NCBI GenBank assembly: GCA_035704495.1
Contig: DASSWW010000002.1
Location: 1 to 6,778, forward strand
Reading direction: 5' to 3'
Length of the DNA: 6,778 nt
Source of the DNA: UBA6022 sp035704495
Lineage (GTDB): Bacteria > Patescibacteriota > Saccharimonadia > Saccharimonadales > Saccharimonadaceae
Translations under genes and position numbers: made by a program
Shown: one piece after another, positions 1-6,215 of the stretch
How positions within the stretch are numbered: position 1 is the stretch's first letter
Layout: the number at the start of each line of letters is the position of its first letter
Notes under the pieces: generated by a model
Databases searched by the model: none
Told to the model about the DNA's origin: nothing
Seen by the model: only the letters and a program-made list of their open reading frames with translations

Positions 1-244
1 TCCAATGTGAATACCTGCCGGGAATACCATATGCGCCCATTTGATAGATGATGTGCGATGGCACAACTTCAAACTTGGTCGCAAAAGGATCGAGGTGATT
101 CTCTTCGGCAATATCCCAAATATTGCCGAGTGCCTCCTCTAGCTCTTGGTCTTCTGCTTCGTGTTCGTGACCAGCAGCTGGTTTTTCAGTTTCGGCTATT
201 TCCGGCTCTATCTTTTTATAAAATTTGTCAAATTCTCCACTCAT
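1..244 (-). CDS. spoVR: SpoVR family protein, N-terminal part (cut by window edge)
   Basis: The first 81 codons of a SpoVR/YcgB-family protein. The family signature is seen at residues 58-81, running FEVVPSHIIYQMG and then AYGIPGRYSHW. Residues 1-40 are acidic and probably flexible, ahead of a segment reading NIWDIAEENHLDPF. SpoVR is named for a Bacillus spore-cortex phenotype, but homologues (E. coli YcgB) are common in non-sporulating bacteria, so the name does not imply sporulation. The molecular function of the family is not settled. The ATG lies 2 bases after the TAA of yhbH. The only purine-rich stretch (AGAGGAAAG) is about 15 bases upstream, too far for a normal ribosome site, so translation is probably coupled to yhbH. 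The protein continues beyond base 1. Family assignment is confident; completeness cannot be judged. Confidence 0.93.
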   Translation of the reverse strand, partial: MSGEFDKFYKKIEPEIAETEKPAAGHEHEAEDQELEEALGNIWDIAEENHLDPFATKFEVVPSHIIYQMGAYGIPGRYSHW

Positions 245-246
245 AC

Positions 247-1398
247 TTACTTGGCCACGCTTTCCTCTGGATTAAATACCTTTTTCAGGGCAGGCAACAC
301 CGCTTGTTTACCGTCAACCATTAATGCTTTAAACCGATCGTCGTGGATATCACTTTCGTATTTATTGAATAAATTACTGCGGGCGCTGCGGCCAACTTGA
401 ACATATGCATATTGGTTAACGTCTTTTTCTAGCAGTTCGTTGACCAGTCGCACACACTCGGCATTGTCGTTACCATAATTATCGCCATCAGAAAAATGAA
501 GCGGATAGACATTGTATCGGTCGCTAGGGTAACGTTCTTGCATAATGTCGAGAGCCATTTTATTGACCGACGAACATTTAGTGCCTCCGCCATAAGACGA
601 GCGACTAAAGAATTCTTCTTCGGTGGCTTCTTTGGCGTCGGTATCATGAGTCAAAAATACCATTTCAACTTTTGGATATTTGGTACGCAAAAAGTTAACT
701 GTCCACCAGCAAAAAGCGCGTGTTAAGTATTTTTCGTTATCACCCATCGATCCAGAAATATCCGCCATTGCAATGACGACGGCGCTGTTCTCTGGTTTCA
801 TTTCTTCTTCCCACACACGAACTCGGTAATCGTCTGGTGATATGTTGGCCAGACGAGCCTTACCAGTCTGAGCGTTGCGCATCATATTTTGCAGAACGGT
901 TCGCCCCATGTCTAGGTTGTTGGTTGTACGCTTTTTGCGAACATCGTTGAAATTGACTTCTTCTGATTCAATTTCGCCTGCTGCTTTGGGTTTGATATTT
1001 GGCAAGGCAAGATCTTCAAACACCATGGCTTGAATTTCTTCCATGGTTAATTCGGATTCGTAATATTCCTGGCCCGGCTGATCACCGGCCCCAGGGCCGT
1101 TTCCTTGGCCTTGGTCCGCTGGATCGCCTGGTTGTCCGTCACCATTACCTGTGCCCAAACCATCCTTCGGTTCGCCGTAGCGAAACTTCGGCAGTTCCAG
1201 TGATTTCATAGGTATTTTGATGATTTTTTTGCTTTTAGGGTCAGACGTAATGATGTCACCATCACTAATCACGTCTTGCAGATTGCCCTTTATAGCCTCT
1301 TTGACTTTATCGTTATGCCTGGCGGCGTCTTTTTCGCCCATGCGATCAAATGACCAATCTTGGCGAGAAACTCCTGTATACCGATTACCCTTTTCCAT
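247..1398 (-). CDS. yhbH: DUF444 / YhbH-YeaH family protein with VWA domain
   Basis: A 383-residue DUF444 (UPF0229) protein, close in length to B. subtilis YhbH and shorter than E. coli YeaH. The N-terminus (GEKDAARHNDKVKEAIK, then IKIPMKSLELPKFRYG at about 59-75) resembles the Gram-positive YhbH form. A Gly/Pro/Gln-rich low-complexity linker spans about 80-110. The C-terminal half is a von Willebrand A fold with an intact metal-ion-dependent adhesion site: DISGS at 213-217, Thr273 in GGGTKCSS, and Asp304 in HFSDGDN. By family knowledge VWA/MIDAS proteins often partner AAA+ ATPases, as in MoxR-VWA pairs, which fits the adjacent prkA; a physical complex here is inference. The start has a plausible site (AAAGGGTAAGG) about 6-8 bases upstream. 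There is a 57-base gap after prkA and a 2-base gap before spoVR, consistent with one operon. No signal peptide is seen, so it is probably cytoplasmic. Confidence 0.93.
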   Translation of the reverse strand: MEKGNRYTGVSRQDWSFDRMGEKDAARHNDKVKEAIKGNLQDVISDGDIITSDPKSKKIIKIPMKSLELPKFRYGEPKDGLGTGNGDGQPGDPADQGQGNGPGAGDQPGQEYYESELTMEEIQAMVFEDLALPNIKPKAAGEIESEEVNFNDVRKKRTTNNLDMGRTVLQNMMRNAQTGKARLANISPDDYRVRVWEEEMKPENSAVVIAMADISGSMGDNEKYLTRAFCWWTVNFLRTKYPKVEMVFLTHDTDAKEATEEEFFSRSSYGGGTKCSSVNKMALDIMQERYPSDRYNVYPLHFSDGDNYGNDNAECVRLVNELLEKDVNQYAYVQVGRSARSNLFNKYESDIHDDRFKALMVDGKQAVLPALKKVFNPEESVAK

Positions 1399-1441
1399 AA
1401 AATTACCTTACCCTTTTACTACCTAATGGCAGTATGTTGTT

Positions 1442-1454
1442 ATACGTTTCGTAT
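1442..1454 (-). other. Small hairpin in the prkA-yhbH gap
   Basis: ATACG-AAA-CGTAT forms a 5-bp stem with a 3-base loop beginning one base after the prkA stop codon region (stop at 1456-1458). No U-tract follows, so it is not an intrinsic terminator. It could be a processing or stability element separating prkA from yhbH on a shared transcript, or chance. The stem is short and AT-rich. Confidence 0.2.
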
Positions 1455-1455
1455 G

Positions 1456-3471
1456 CTAGGATTTGGACTTGTTAAGATTGTTGCCGACGTGCTTGATAAT
1501 AGCGTGAGCACAATGTTCACAATAACCTTGCTCTTCAACCATCGTCTTTTGTACACCCTCAATACGTTCTTTTTGGTCTTTGTTTGGTACGCTAGCACTA
1601 GTCGTCAGGCTAATCACATCTTGTAGATCATTAAAAAGCTTGTTTTGAATCGCTTCTTTTAGCCGCGGGTATTTGGTGTAGTCAAATTTTTCACCCTTCC
1701 TTGCGCTAGCGCCGATATTAATGAAAATCTCTTTGCGATATTCGTCTTTGCCGCTCTCGGAAATACGCGCTTGCTCTTCGATACTTCGCATAAGTCTTTC
1801 GTCCGGTTCGTATTCTTGATCAGTTGCTGGGTCAATAATTGTTGTCTTGTTGCGATATGCTTCGACATGATTTAGGTAGTTGTCACAAAGGTTCTGCGCC
1901 GTCTCGTCAAATGAATGGACAAAGGCTCGCTTGACATCATGCTCTGCTTGTCTGTTAAACTCGCGCCAGACCGTGCTGATATCCTCTAGGATTGCCGCTT
2001 TGTCTGTCTCGCTTAGGTCACTGGTGTGCGAATGGTAATCGAGGTTTTGCTTTAATGCTTTGATTGCATCCATAGGATTGAGACATTCTTTACCTTCGTT
2101 TTTAGAAAGTGCCATCGACAGCGAATCGATAATATAACGAGGTGAAACGCCATGCATACCTGCTTTTGCTTTTTTGTCTTCTGCTTTGATCTCATCAAAA
2201 TCTCGCCTGGTCAGATCGTGAGTTTCTTGATCATCATAAATTTTTAGTTTTTGTATTTTTTTGTACTTGTTACCGTCTTTTAGACGACTAAGTACGCCAA
2301 ATGTCGAAGCCATTTCGTAGGTTTTCGGACTAATATGGACCTTGTCTTTAGCGATATCACTTTGGCCGATTAGCTTTTCGTGAATCTTACTCTCTTCAGA
2401 AACTTTCAGAGTATAAGGAACTTCGATAACAACCATACGGTCATTTAGTGCTTCGTTTTTTGGGTTTTTCCTGTAGTCGTAATATTCTGCCATATTGGTG
2501 TGAGCTAGAATGACTTCGTCAGCGTGAATATTAGAAAAACGTGGTGATTTAATAACGCGATCCTGAGTCAGGTCAAGCAGTGTGTAAAGGAATTTTGGAT
2601 CAGATTTTAACATTTCGACAAATTCCATAGCGCCACGGTTGGCTTTGTTCAGCTCACCGTCAAACCTATAGGCTTTGGCGTCAGAGGCAGAACCGTGATC
2701 GCCTAATTGAGAGTAGTCCACGCCACCGATTAATTCGGTAATGTCCTGAGATTTTGGATCAGACGGTTTAAATGTACCGATGCCGACACGCTTCTTTTCA
2801 GAAATAGCAATTCGTTTAATTGGTACTTTTTTTAGCACTTCTGGATTGTTAAACGCTTTCCCGTAATTTTCTTCACATGCCGGACAAAGATCACCGTCAA
2901 CTTGTATGCCATGCTCTTCTTTCAGCTCTTCGCGAAGTTCTTTTGGTATCAAGTGCAGTGGCTCTTCGTGCATCGGGCAATCTGCGATTGCATACATCGC
3001 ACCTTCGTCCGTTTTGGAATATTCTTCGATAGCGCGCTTGGTACCATTAACCAACGTAGATTTACCACTTCCCGGAGGCCCCGCTAGCAAAATAATACGC
3101 TTGCCAATTTCTAGTCCCTTAGCTCCGGCTCGCATAATTTCGATAAAACGCTCGGTAGGTTCTTCGGCTCCATAGAGGGCGTTTTTGCCTGTTTTAAAGA
3201 AGTCTTCGCGCGATGTGATTGCCCTGTATACCGTTTGGTAAGCTGTTCGAGTAACCTCTGGGTTTTCGATAGCTTTCTCGAAGTATTCTTCAAAATTACA
3301 TTTCTCGTTCAGCTTTTCTTGGTCATCTTTGTACTTGTCAAATTTTCCAAAAAAAGCGTGACTCTTGCGCGCTTCTTCAGGTGCGATTTCCTGATTTAGT
3401 ATTGCTTGTTCGTTGTCGTAATTTTCGTCTTCCCCGAATCCATTACTACTACTAAGTCGTTCCCCTGCCAT
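1456..3471 (-). CDS. prkA: PrkA family AAA+ serine protein kinase / protease-like protein
   Basis: A 671-residue PrkA/YeaG homologue (E. coli and B. subtilis forms are about 630-645). Residues about 38-410 form the PrkA AAA+ domain, with Walker A GPPGSGKST at 131-139 (Lys137). The family hallmark CPMHEEPLHLIP is at 165-176, followed by DLCPAC at 194-199, ELNKANRGAMEFVEMLK at 273-289 and ILAHTNMAEY at 321-330. About 415-671 is the kinase-like PrkA C-terminal region, ending with GYCEHCAHAIIKHVG (CxxC at 651-654). Cys165, Cys196, Cys199 and His168 could form a metal site (inference). Family members were first described as Ser kinases and later reported to have ATP-dependent protease activity; which applies here cannot be told. 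Start choice: the frame extends upstream to a TTG at 3492, but the ATG at 3471 has GAGGGAG five bases ahead, and the TTG has no ribosome site. First gene of the prkA-yhbH-spoVR cluster. Confidence 0.95.
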   Translation of the reverse strand: MAGERLSSSNGFGEDENYDNEQAILNQEIAPEEARKSHAFFGKFDKYKDDQEKLNEKCNFEEYFEKAIENPEVTRTAYQTVYRAITSREDFFKTGKNALYGAEEPTERFIEIMRAGAKGLEIGKRIILLAGPPGSGKSTLVNGTKRAIEEYSKTDEGAMYAIADCPMHEEPLHLIPKELREELKEEHGIQVDGDLCPACEENYGKAFNNPEVLKKVPIKRIAISEKKRVGIGTFKPSDPKSQDITELIGGVDYSQLGDHGSASDAKAYRFDGELNKANRGAMEFVEMLKSDPKFLYTLLDLTQDRVIKSPRFSNIHADEVILAHTNMAEYYDYRKNPKNEALNDRMVVIEVPYTLKVSEESKIHEKLIGQSDIAKDKVHISPKTYEMASTFGVLSRLKDGNKYKKIQKLKIYDDQETHDLTRRDFDEIKAEDKKAKAGMHGVSPRYIIDSLSMALSKNEGKECLNPMDAIKALKQNLDYHSHTSDLSETDKAAILEDISTVWREFNRQAEHDVKRAFVHSFDETAQNLCDNYLNHVEAYRNKTTIIDPATDQEYEPDERLMRSIEEQARISESGKDEYRKEIFINIGASARKGEKFDYTKYPRLKEAIQNKLFNDLQDVISLTTSASVPNKDQKERIEGVQKTMVEEQGYCEHCAHAIIKHVGNNLNKSKS

Positions 3472-3476
3472 TTTCA

Positions 3477-3483
3477 CTCCCTC
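3477..3483 (-). promoter_or_regulatory. Ribosome binding site of prkA (decides the start)
   Basis: GAGGGAG on the minus strand, five bases before the ATG at 3471. It lies inside the seven-codon upstream extension, which marks the ATG rather than the TTG at 3492 as the real start. Confidence 0.75.
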
Positions 3484-3513
3484 TTTTTCCAACTTACTTA
3501 AGCCGTTTAAAAC

Positions 3514-3540
3514 ATTTTAGCACCATTTTTCAAATGTCAA
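3514..3540 (-). promoter_or_regulatory. Proximal prkA promoter P1 (extended -10)
   Basis: A perfect -35 TTGACA (3540-3535), a 15-base spacer, and a TAAAAT -10 (3519-3514) preceded by TGC, i.e. an extended -10. The spacer is two short of ideal; the TG element may compensate. Two A7 tracts on the minus strand (3549-3543 and 3564-3558) lie directly upstream, like an UP element. Expected transcription start is near 3507, giving a leader of about 36 bases before the ATG. It reads as a housekeeping-sigma promoter. Confidence 0.6.
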
Positions 3541-3566
3541 TGTTTTTTTAAGTATTGTTTTTTTGC

Positions 3567-3595
3567 GTTATAGGGGTGGATGATTTTTGCGACAA
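3567..3595 (-). promoter_or_regulatory. Distal prkA promoter candidate P2
   Basis: TTGTCG (3595-3590), a 17-base spacer and TATAAC (3572-3567) on the minus strand match the housekeeping consensus at 4/6 and 5/6. It would start near 3560, about 90 bases upstream of the prkA ATG. Its -35 overlaps the left arm of the palindrome at 3591-3614, so it is the promoter most likely to be blocked by a protein bound there. Matches of this quality also arise by chance in AT-rich DNA. Confidence 0.35.
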
Positions 3596-3614
3596 ATATT
3601 GTAAATTATTTGTC
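3591..3614. promoter_or_regulatory. 24-bp palindrome, operator candidate
   Basis: Perfect 8-bp inverted repeat: GACAAATA (3591-3598), 8-base centre, TATTTGTC (3607-3614). Arm centres are 16 bp apart, about one and a half helical turns. It covers the -35 of prkA promoter candidate P2 and the -35 of a possible plus-strand promoter (TTGTAA 3599-3604, 17 bases, TATAAA 3622-3627). The size and symmetry suit a dimeric repressor, but I do not recognise the motif as belonging to a known regulator. Confidence 0.45.
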
Positions 3615-3680
3615 TAACACCTATAAATGACCTTGCTATCGTTTGCTACAAGTTGGAATAATAACAGGTGTAATTTACAA
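3599..3680. repeat. Inverted pair of a TTGTAAATTA motif
   Basis: TTGTAAATTA at 3599-3608 recurs exactly in opposite orientation at 3671-3680 (TAATTTACAA), start to start 72 bases apart. A second pair, ACACCT (3617-3622) and AGGTGT (3666-3671), is nested inside. The right copy is itself part of an 11-bp palindrome TGTAA-T-TTACA (3669-3679). Either two binding sites for one regulator or a long, bulged stem if transcribed. Confidence 0.35.
3633..3648. repeat. 10-bp-phased direct repeat TTGCTA
   Basis: TTGCTA at 3633-3638 and again at 3643-3648, exactly one helical turn apart, between the inverted motif copies upstream of prkA. Tandem half-sites at this spacing are typical of response regulators of the OmpR/PhoB type (family knowledge), but a two-copy hexamer may be chance. 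Confidence 0.25.
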
Positions 3681-3752
3681 CAGGGAACAAAGTTATATTT
3701 ACCACAGTTAGCTGCAAAGGTTTTATCGCTGCATCTTTTTTCGATTTATGTT

Positions 3753-3769
3753 GCAGACGAAATCTCTGC
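3753..3769 (-). terminator. Weak hairpin directly after the pheA stop codon
   Basis: GCAGA-(7)-TCTGC forms a 5-bp stem beginning on the base after the pheA TAA. It is followed by A-rich rather than U-rich RNA on the minus strand, so it is at best a weak or factor-assisted terminator. No better intrinsic terminator is visible between pheA and prkA; the remaining bases 3681-3752 hold nothing I can name. Confidence 0.2.
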
Positions 3770-4591
3770 TTACCCCGATATGTAACTGCCCAAAACCGTC
3801 ACATCACAACCCTGTGCATTTAATTGATCGATCGCTTGCGTAAACAAGGGTGCATCGTTACCGATCGCTACATCGATATAAAAAATATAATTCCATGCGC
3901 TACCCATCACTGGCCGTGATTGTAACTTTGTCAAGTTAATATCGCGCTTGGCAAAACAACCTAGTGCTGCGTACAGCGCGCCGGGGGTATGATTTGTTCT
4001 GATGACTAATGATGTTTTGTTCAACGATTGATCAACAGTAGGCTGTTTACTCAGTACGACAAATCGAGTGTAGTTTTGGCTATCCGTTTCGATAGACGAT
4101 GCCAGGATTTCCATACCATACAGCTCTGCCGCTTGCCGACCAGCAATAGCGGCGACTGATGGTTTTTTTAGTGTACTGATTAGCTGAACACTGGCTGCCG
4201 TATCGTGATGTTCCATGCGTTTGGCGCCAGGCAGCGTCATGTCCAAGTACCGTTCACACTGCGCCAGCGCCACTGGGTGCGAGTAAACTTCGGCGATGGC
4301 ATCGAGTTTGGTACCAGGCATGCCGACCAGACACTGCTCGATGCGCAGATAAACTTCACCGACAATCTGAAAATTATAGGTAAATAATAGGTCATAAACA
4401 TCGTTAATTGATCCATATAATGAGTTTTCGATGGCGCATAACGCAACGTCGGCTTTGTCGGTTGCTAGGGCAGAAAATGTATCAGAAAACGTATCACAAA
4501 AAACTCGCTCGGTTTCTTTACCAAAAAACTTTGCGGCGGCAATATCATGAAATGAGGCGTTGTCGCCCTGAATTGCAACGGTGGTAGACAT
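3770..4591 (-). CDS. pheA: Prephenate dehydratase with ACT domain
   Basis: A 273-residue monofunctional prephenate dehydratase (EC 4.2.1.51), which converts prephenate to phenylpyruvate in phenylalanine synthesis in the cytoplasm. The catalytic domain covers about 4-182: IQGDNASF near the start, AIENSLYGSI at 53-62, SHPVAL at 104-109, HDTAAS at 129-134 and the key TRF triad at 175-177 in NYTRFVVLS. The ACT regulatory domain spans about 192-270, with PGAL at 203-206 and QSRP at 224-227, where the usual allosteric motif is ESRP. No chorismate mutase domain is fused, and no other aromatic-pathway gene is in the window. The ATG is supported by homology starting at residue 4. It has no Shine-Dalgarno site, and a -10 element lies 8 bases upstream, suggesting a leaderless mRNA. 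Neighbours give no metabolic context. Confidence 0.93.
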   Translation of the reverse strand: MSTTVAIQGDNASFHDIAAAKFFGKETERVFCDTFSDTFSALATDKADVALCAIENSLYGSINDVYDLLFTYNFQIVGEVYLRIEQCLVGMPGTKLDAIAEVYSHPVALAQCERYLDMTLPGAKRMEHHDTAASVQLISTLKKPSVAAIAGRQAAELYGMEILASSIETDSQNYTRFVVLSKQPTVDQSLNKTSLVIRTNHTPGALYAALGCFAKRDINLTKLQSRPVMGSAWNYIFYIDVAIGNDAPLFTQAIDQLNAQGCDVTVLGSYISG

Positions 4592-4599
4592 ATGAATTT

Positions 4600-4608
4600 A
4601 GTGTAGCA
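4600..4608 (-). promoter_or_regulatory. Extended -10 element of pheA
   Basis: TGC-TACACT on the minus strand, ending 8 bases before the pheA ATG; no good -35 at the right distance. Transcription would begin one or two bases before, or at, the ATG. A second possible -10 (TATAAA, 4616-4611) would give a leader of about 12 bases, but lacks a -35 too. Confidence 0.45.
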
Positions 4609-4651
4609 TGTTTATACAGTACAGACTTTGTTATTTCCTTTGTTATTTCAA

Positions 4652-5539
4652 CTAAAATGCTTTTCGTCGCTTGTGAATAACGACGATTGATGCATACAGT
4701 ATGAAGCTGAATATCATTGGCAGCACACCTAATATACCAACGGATGAATCACGGTATGGCGACAGTATATTCATTAAAAATCCGCCAATCACTAAAATAA
4801 ATACACCAATGACAATGTAGACTGTCGCAATAAATGAACGCGTTATAAACGGAAGTGACCGCTCTGTCATCAATAAAATAATGCAAAATGGTAACGCGGT
4901 GATAAGGATTGGCAGCGCCATAACAGCCGCTATCGTGCCTATGTCACTCGGATCCATACCATTGTTTTGAACGAACGTATGCCATACCTCAATTATTGTG
5001 CTGATCACAAACGATCCAATTATGGTTGCTACAAACGTTGTTTGCATTGTTTTTGATGGCAGCTTCTTTTTATCTACCTTTGCTTTTTTCAATACATAAA
5101 CAACGATAAGTAACGCGATTATTAGTGCAATAGCTAACGGAACAAACTGCAACCACTGCCCATTCCACACTGCCGCGACATCACCATACCCTAGCTGCTG
5201 ACGGAATATGACTTTTGTAAACAGCGCGTCAATTACTGTTTGCAACATCAAAAACATGAATGCCACAAGTGTCGCAGTAAAAATTCGCGACACCTTTGTT
5301 GTAGTCGCACGATTCAACCAGTACGCCGTAGCAAATACCAGCAGTGGTAACACAACGATACTTAATACAAGATGGATGGCATACATGTGTGTCGGCACAC
5401 TCAGTGCCTGCACACTAATAATACTTTGTGTAATCCCAATTACGGGCACTAAAAAGGCAACGAGAGCCGAATAGATAAATGTTTTTTGCGTTAGTTGCGA
5501 AGCAATGTAGAGTTTTGGTTTTGTTTTTGCTGTTTTCAT
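4652..5539 (-). CDS. Polytopic membrane protein of unknown function
   Basis: A 295-residue integral membrane protein that I do not recognise. Hydrophobic segments suggest about eight transmembrane helices (roughly 20-42, 52-75, 85-108, 129-150, 166-188, 200-222, 232-257, 267-288). A basic N-terminus (KTAKTKPK), a basic loop (KKAKVDKKK at 151-159) and a basic tail (HKRRKAF) would be cytoplasmic by the positive-inside rule. Longer hydrophilic loops (about 109-128 and 189-199) would be outside. No catalytic, nucleotide-binding or transporter signature is visible. The frame can extend to a GTG at 5563, but that would overlap a promoter -10, so the ATG at 5539 is preferred; neither has a ribosome site. 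It stands 102 bases from the gene before it and 60 from pheA after it, and is probably transcribed alone or with pheA. Confidence 0.75.
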   Translation of the reverse strand: MKTAKTKPKLYIASQLTQKTFIYSALVAFLVPVIGITQSIISVQALSVPTHMYAIHLVLSIVVLPLLVFATAYWLNRATTTKVSRIFTATLVAFMFLMLQTVIDALFTKVIFRQQLGYGDVAAVWNGQWLQFVPLAIALIIALLIVVYVLKKAKVDKKKLPSKTMQTTFVATIIGSFVISTIIEVWHTFVQNNGMDPSDIGTIAAVMALPILITALPFCIILLMTERSLPFITRSFIATVYIVIGVFILVIGGFLMNILSPYRDSSVGILGVLPMIFSFILYASIVVIHKRRKAF

Positions 5540-5553
5540 AACTGTATAAATGC

Positions 5554-5562
5554 ATAATACCA
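5554..5562 (-). promoter_or_regulatory. Extended -10 element before the 295-residue membrane protein
   Basis: TGG-TATTAT on the minus strand, 14 bases before the ATG at 5539, predicting a leader of roughly 7 bases. A weak -35 (TTGCTT) lies 15 bases upstream. Confidence 0.4.
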
Positions 5563-5569
5563 CACGACA

Positions 5570-5598
5570 ACCATAAGCAACATGTCAGCCCAGGTCAA
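5570..5598 (-). promoter_or_regulatory. Alternative promoter before the membrane protein gene
   Basis: TTGACC (5598-5593), a 17-base spacer and TATGGT (5575-5570) on the minus strand. It would give a leader of about 25 bases to the ATG at 5539. It is offset by 16 bases from the extended -10 candidate; sequence alone does not say which is used, or whether both are. Confidence 0.35.
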
Positions 5599-5641
5599 AA
5601 TCTATACGCTATCATTACGTAACGCTTCTTGTGGTGTCGTA

Positions 5642-5986
5642 TTAACTGCCGGCGAGCGGTGTGCCAAAAATACCAACGGCAAGTTCCGCCCAGATCAAGA
5701 AGAATAATCCTACTACTATGACAGCGACGATGATGCGCTCTGCGGTATTTTGAAACCTTTTAGCGAGTAGCTCAAATGCAAAACCAGTTATCAGTAGCAG
5801 TATACCCATGACAATAAAATCGAAAGGACTCCAATTCAGTCGTTCTGGCACTGGGTTGCCCGGATCATACATCGGCCAATTAAAGACCATCGCCATCAAT
5901 GGTACCGACAGTAGCAGTAGCGTGCCGACCACGACGCGAATGATATTTTTACTTTCCAAACCTTTGCTTGTATCTTTCGTTGCCAT
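5642..5986 (-). CDS. Small three-helix membrane protein
   Basis: A 114-residue membrane protein with three hydrophobic segments (about 17-35, 54-74, 84-108). It has a short polar loop after helix one (MYDPGNPVPERLNWSPFDF) and a basic loop between helices two and three (AKRFQNTAERI). It resembles a family of small conserved bacterial membrane proteins having a W-x-x-FDF-x-V-x-G-x-LL motif before helix two and a final helix ending in LAVGI(I/F)G. I know this pattern but cannot attach a function or DUF number. An excellent ribosome site, AAGGAGA (6000-5994), lies 7 bases before the ATG and inside the last codons of the regulator gene. The 4-base gap makes it the third gene of the DUF2975-regulator operon. 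Confidence 0.8.
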   Translation of the reverse strand: MATKDTSKGLESKNIIRVVVGTLLLLSVPLMAMVFNWPMYDPGNPVPERLNWSPFDFIVMGILLLITGFAFELLAKRFQNTAERIIVAVIVVGLFFLIWAELAVGIFGTPLAGS

Positions 5987-5990
5987 AACG

Positions 5991-6206
5991 TTATCTCCTT
6001 CCTTCTTGCTTGTATTCTAAAATATCCCCCGGCTGACAATCGAGCGCTTTGCAAATCGCCTCTAGCGTCGATAATCGGACTGCTTTTGCCTTACCGTTTT
6101 TCAAAATAGACAGGTTCGCCATCGTAATACCAACCTTTTCGGTTAGTTCCGTCACGCTCATTTTACGCCTGGCCAACATGACATCGATGTTAATAATAAT
6201 TGCCAT
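5991..6206 (-). CDS. Small Cro/CI-type helix-turn-helix regulator (YozG-like)
   Basis: A 71-residue single-domain DNA-binding protein of the XRE/Cro-CI superfamily. The helix-turn-helix lies at about 19-38 (TELTEKVGITMANLSILKNG), followed by LSTLEAICKALDCQPGDILEY, the usual helix 4-5 pattern of this subgroup. There is no sensor or dimerisation domain. Short regulators of this YozG-like kind are commonly encoded next to DUF2975 membrane proteins, as here, so the membrane partner may modulate it (inference). AGGGG (6217-6213) is 6 bases before the ATG and overlaps the stop of the DUF2975 gene. A likely target is its own operon promoter at 6712-6740, but no clear palindromic operator is seen there. 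Confidence 0.9.
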   Translation of the reverse strand: MAIIINIDVMLARRKMSVTELTEKVGITMANLSILKNGKAKAVRLSTLEAICKALDCQPGDILEYKQEGRR

Positions 6207-6215
6207 ATTGCGCCC

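Noticed and set aside
999..1426. Overlapping plus-strand open frames across yhbH
   Set aside because: They are antisense to a clear DUF444 gene. The Gly/Pro-rich linker has few stop-forming codons on the opposite strand, which explains the open frames.
3472..3492. Seven-codon N-terminal extension of prkA from a TTG
   Set aside because: The extension contains the GAGGGAG ribosome site of the downstream ATG, and the TTG has no site of its own.
3599..3680. Biotin-repressor (BirA) type operator suggested by TTGTAAATT and AATTTACAA
   Set aside because: BirA half-sites are TTGTAAACC or TTGTTAACC separated by about 14-16 bases; here the half-sites differ at the end and are 62 bases apart, and no biotin gene is present.
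3493..3769. A small protein gene in the pheA-prkA gap
   Set aside because: I found no frame of useful length with a ribosome site on either strand; the content looks regulatory.
5600..5641. Terminator after the 114-residue membrane protein gene
   Set aside because: The only symmetry is TTACGTAA with wobble extension; there is no stable stem and no U-tract.
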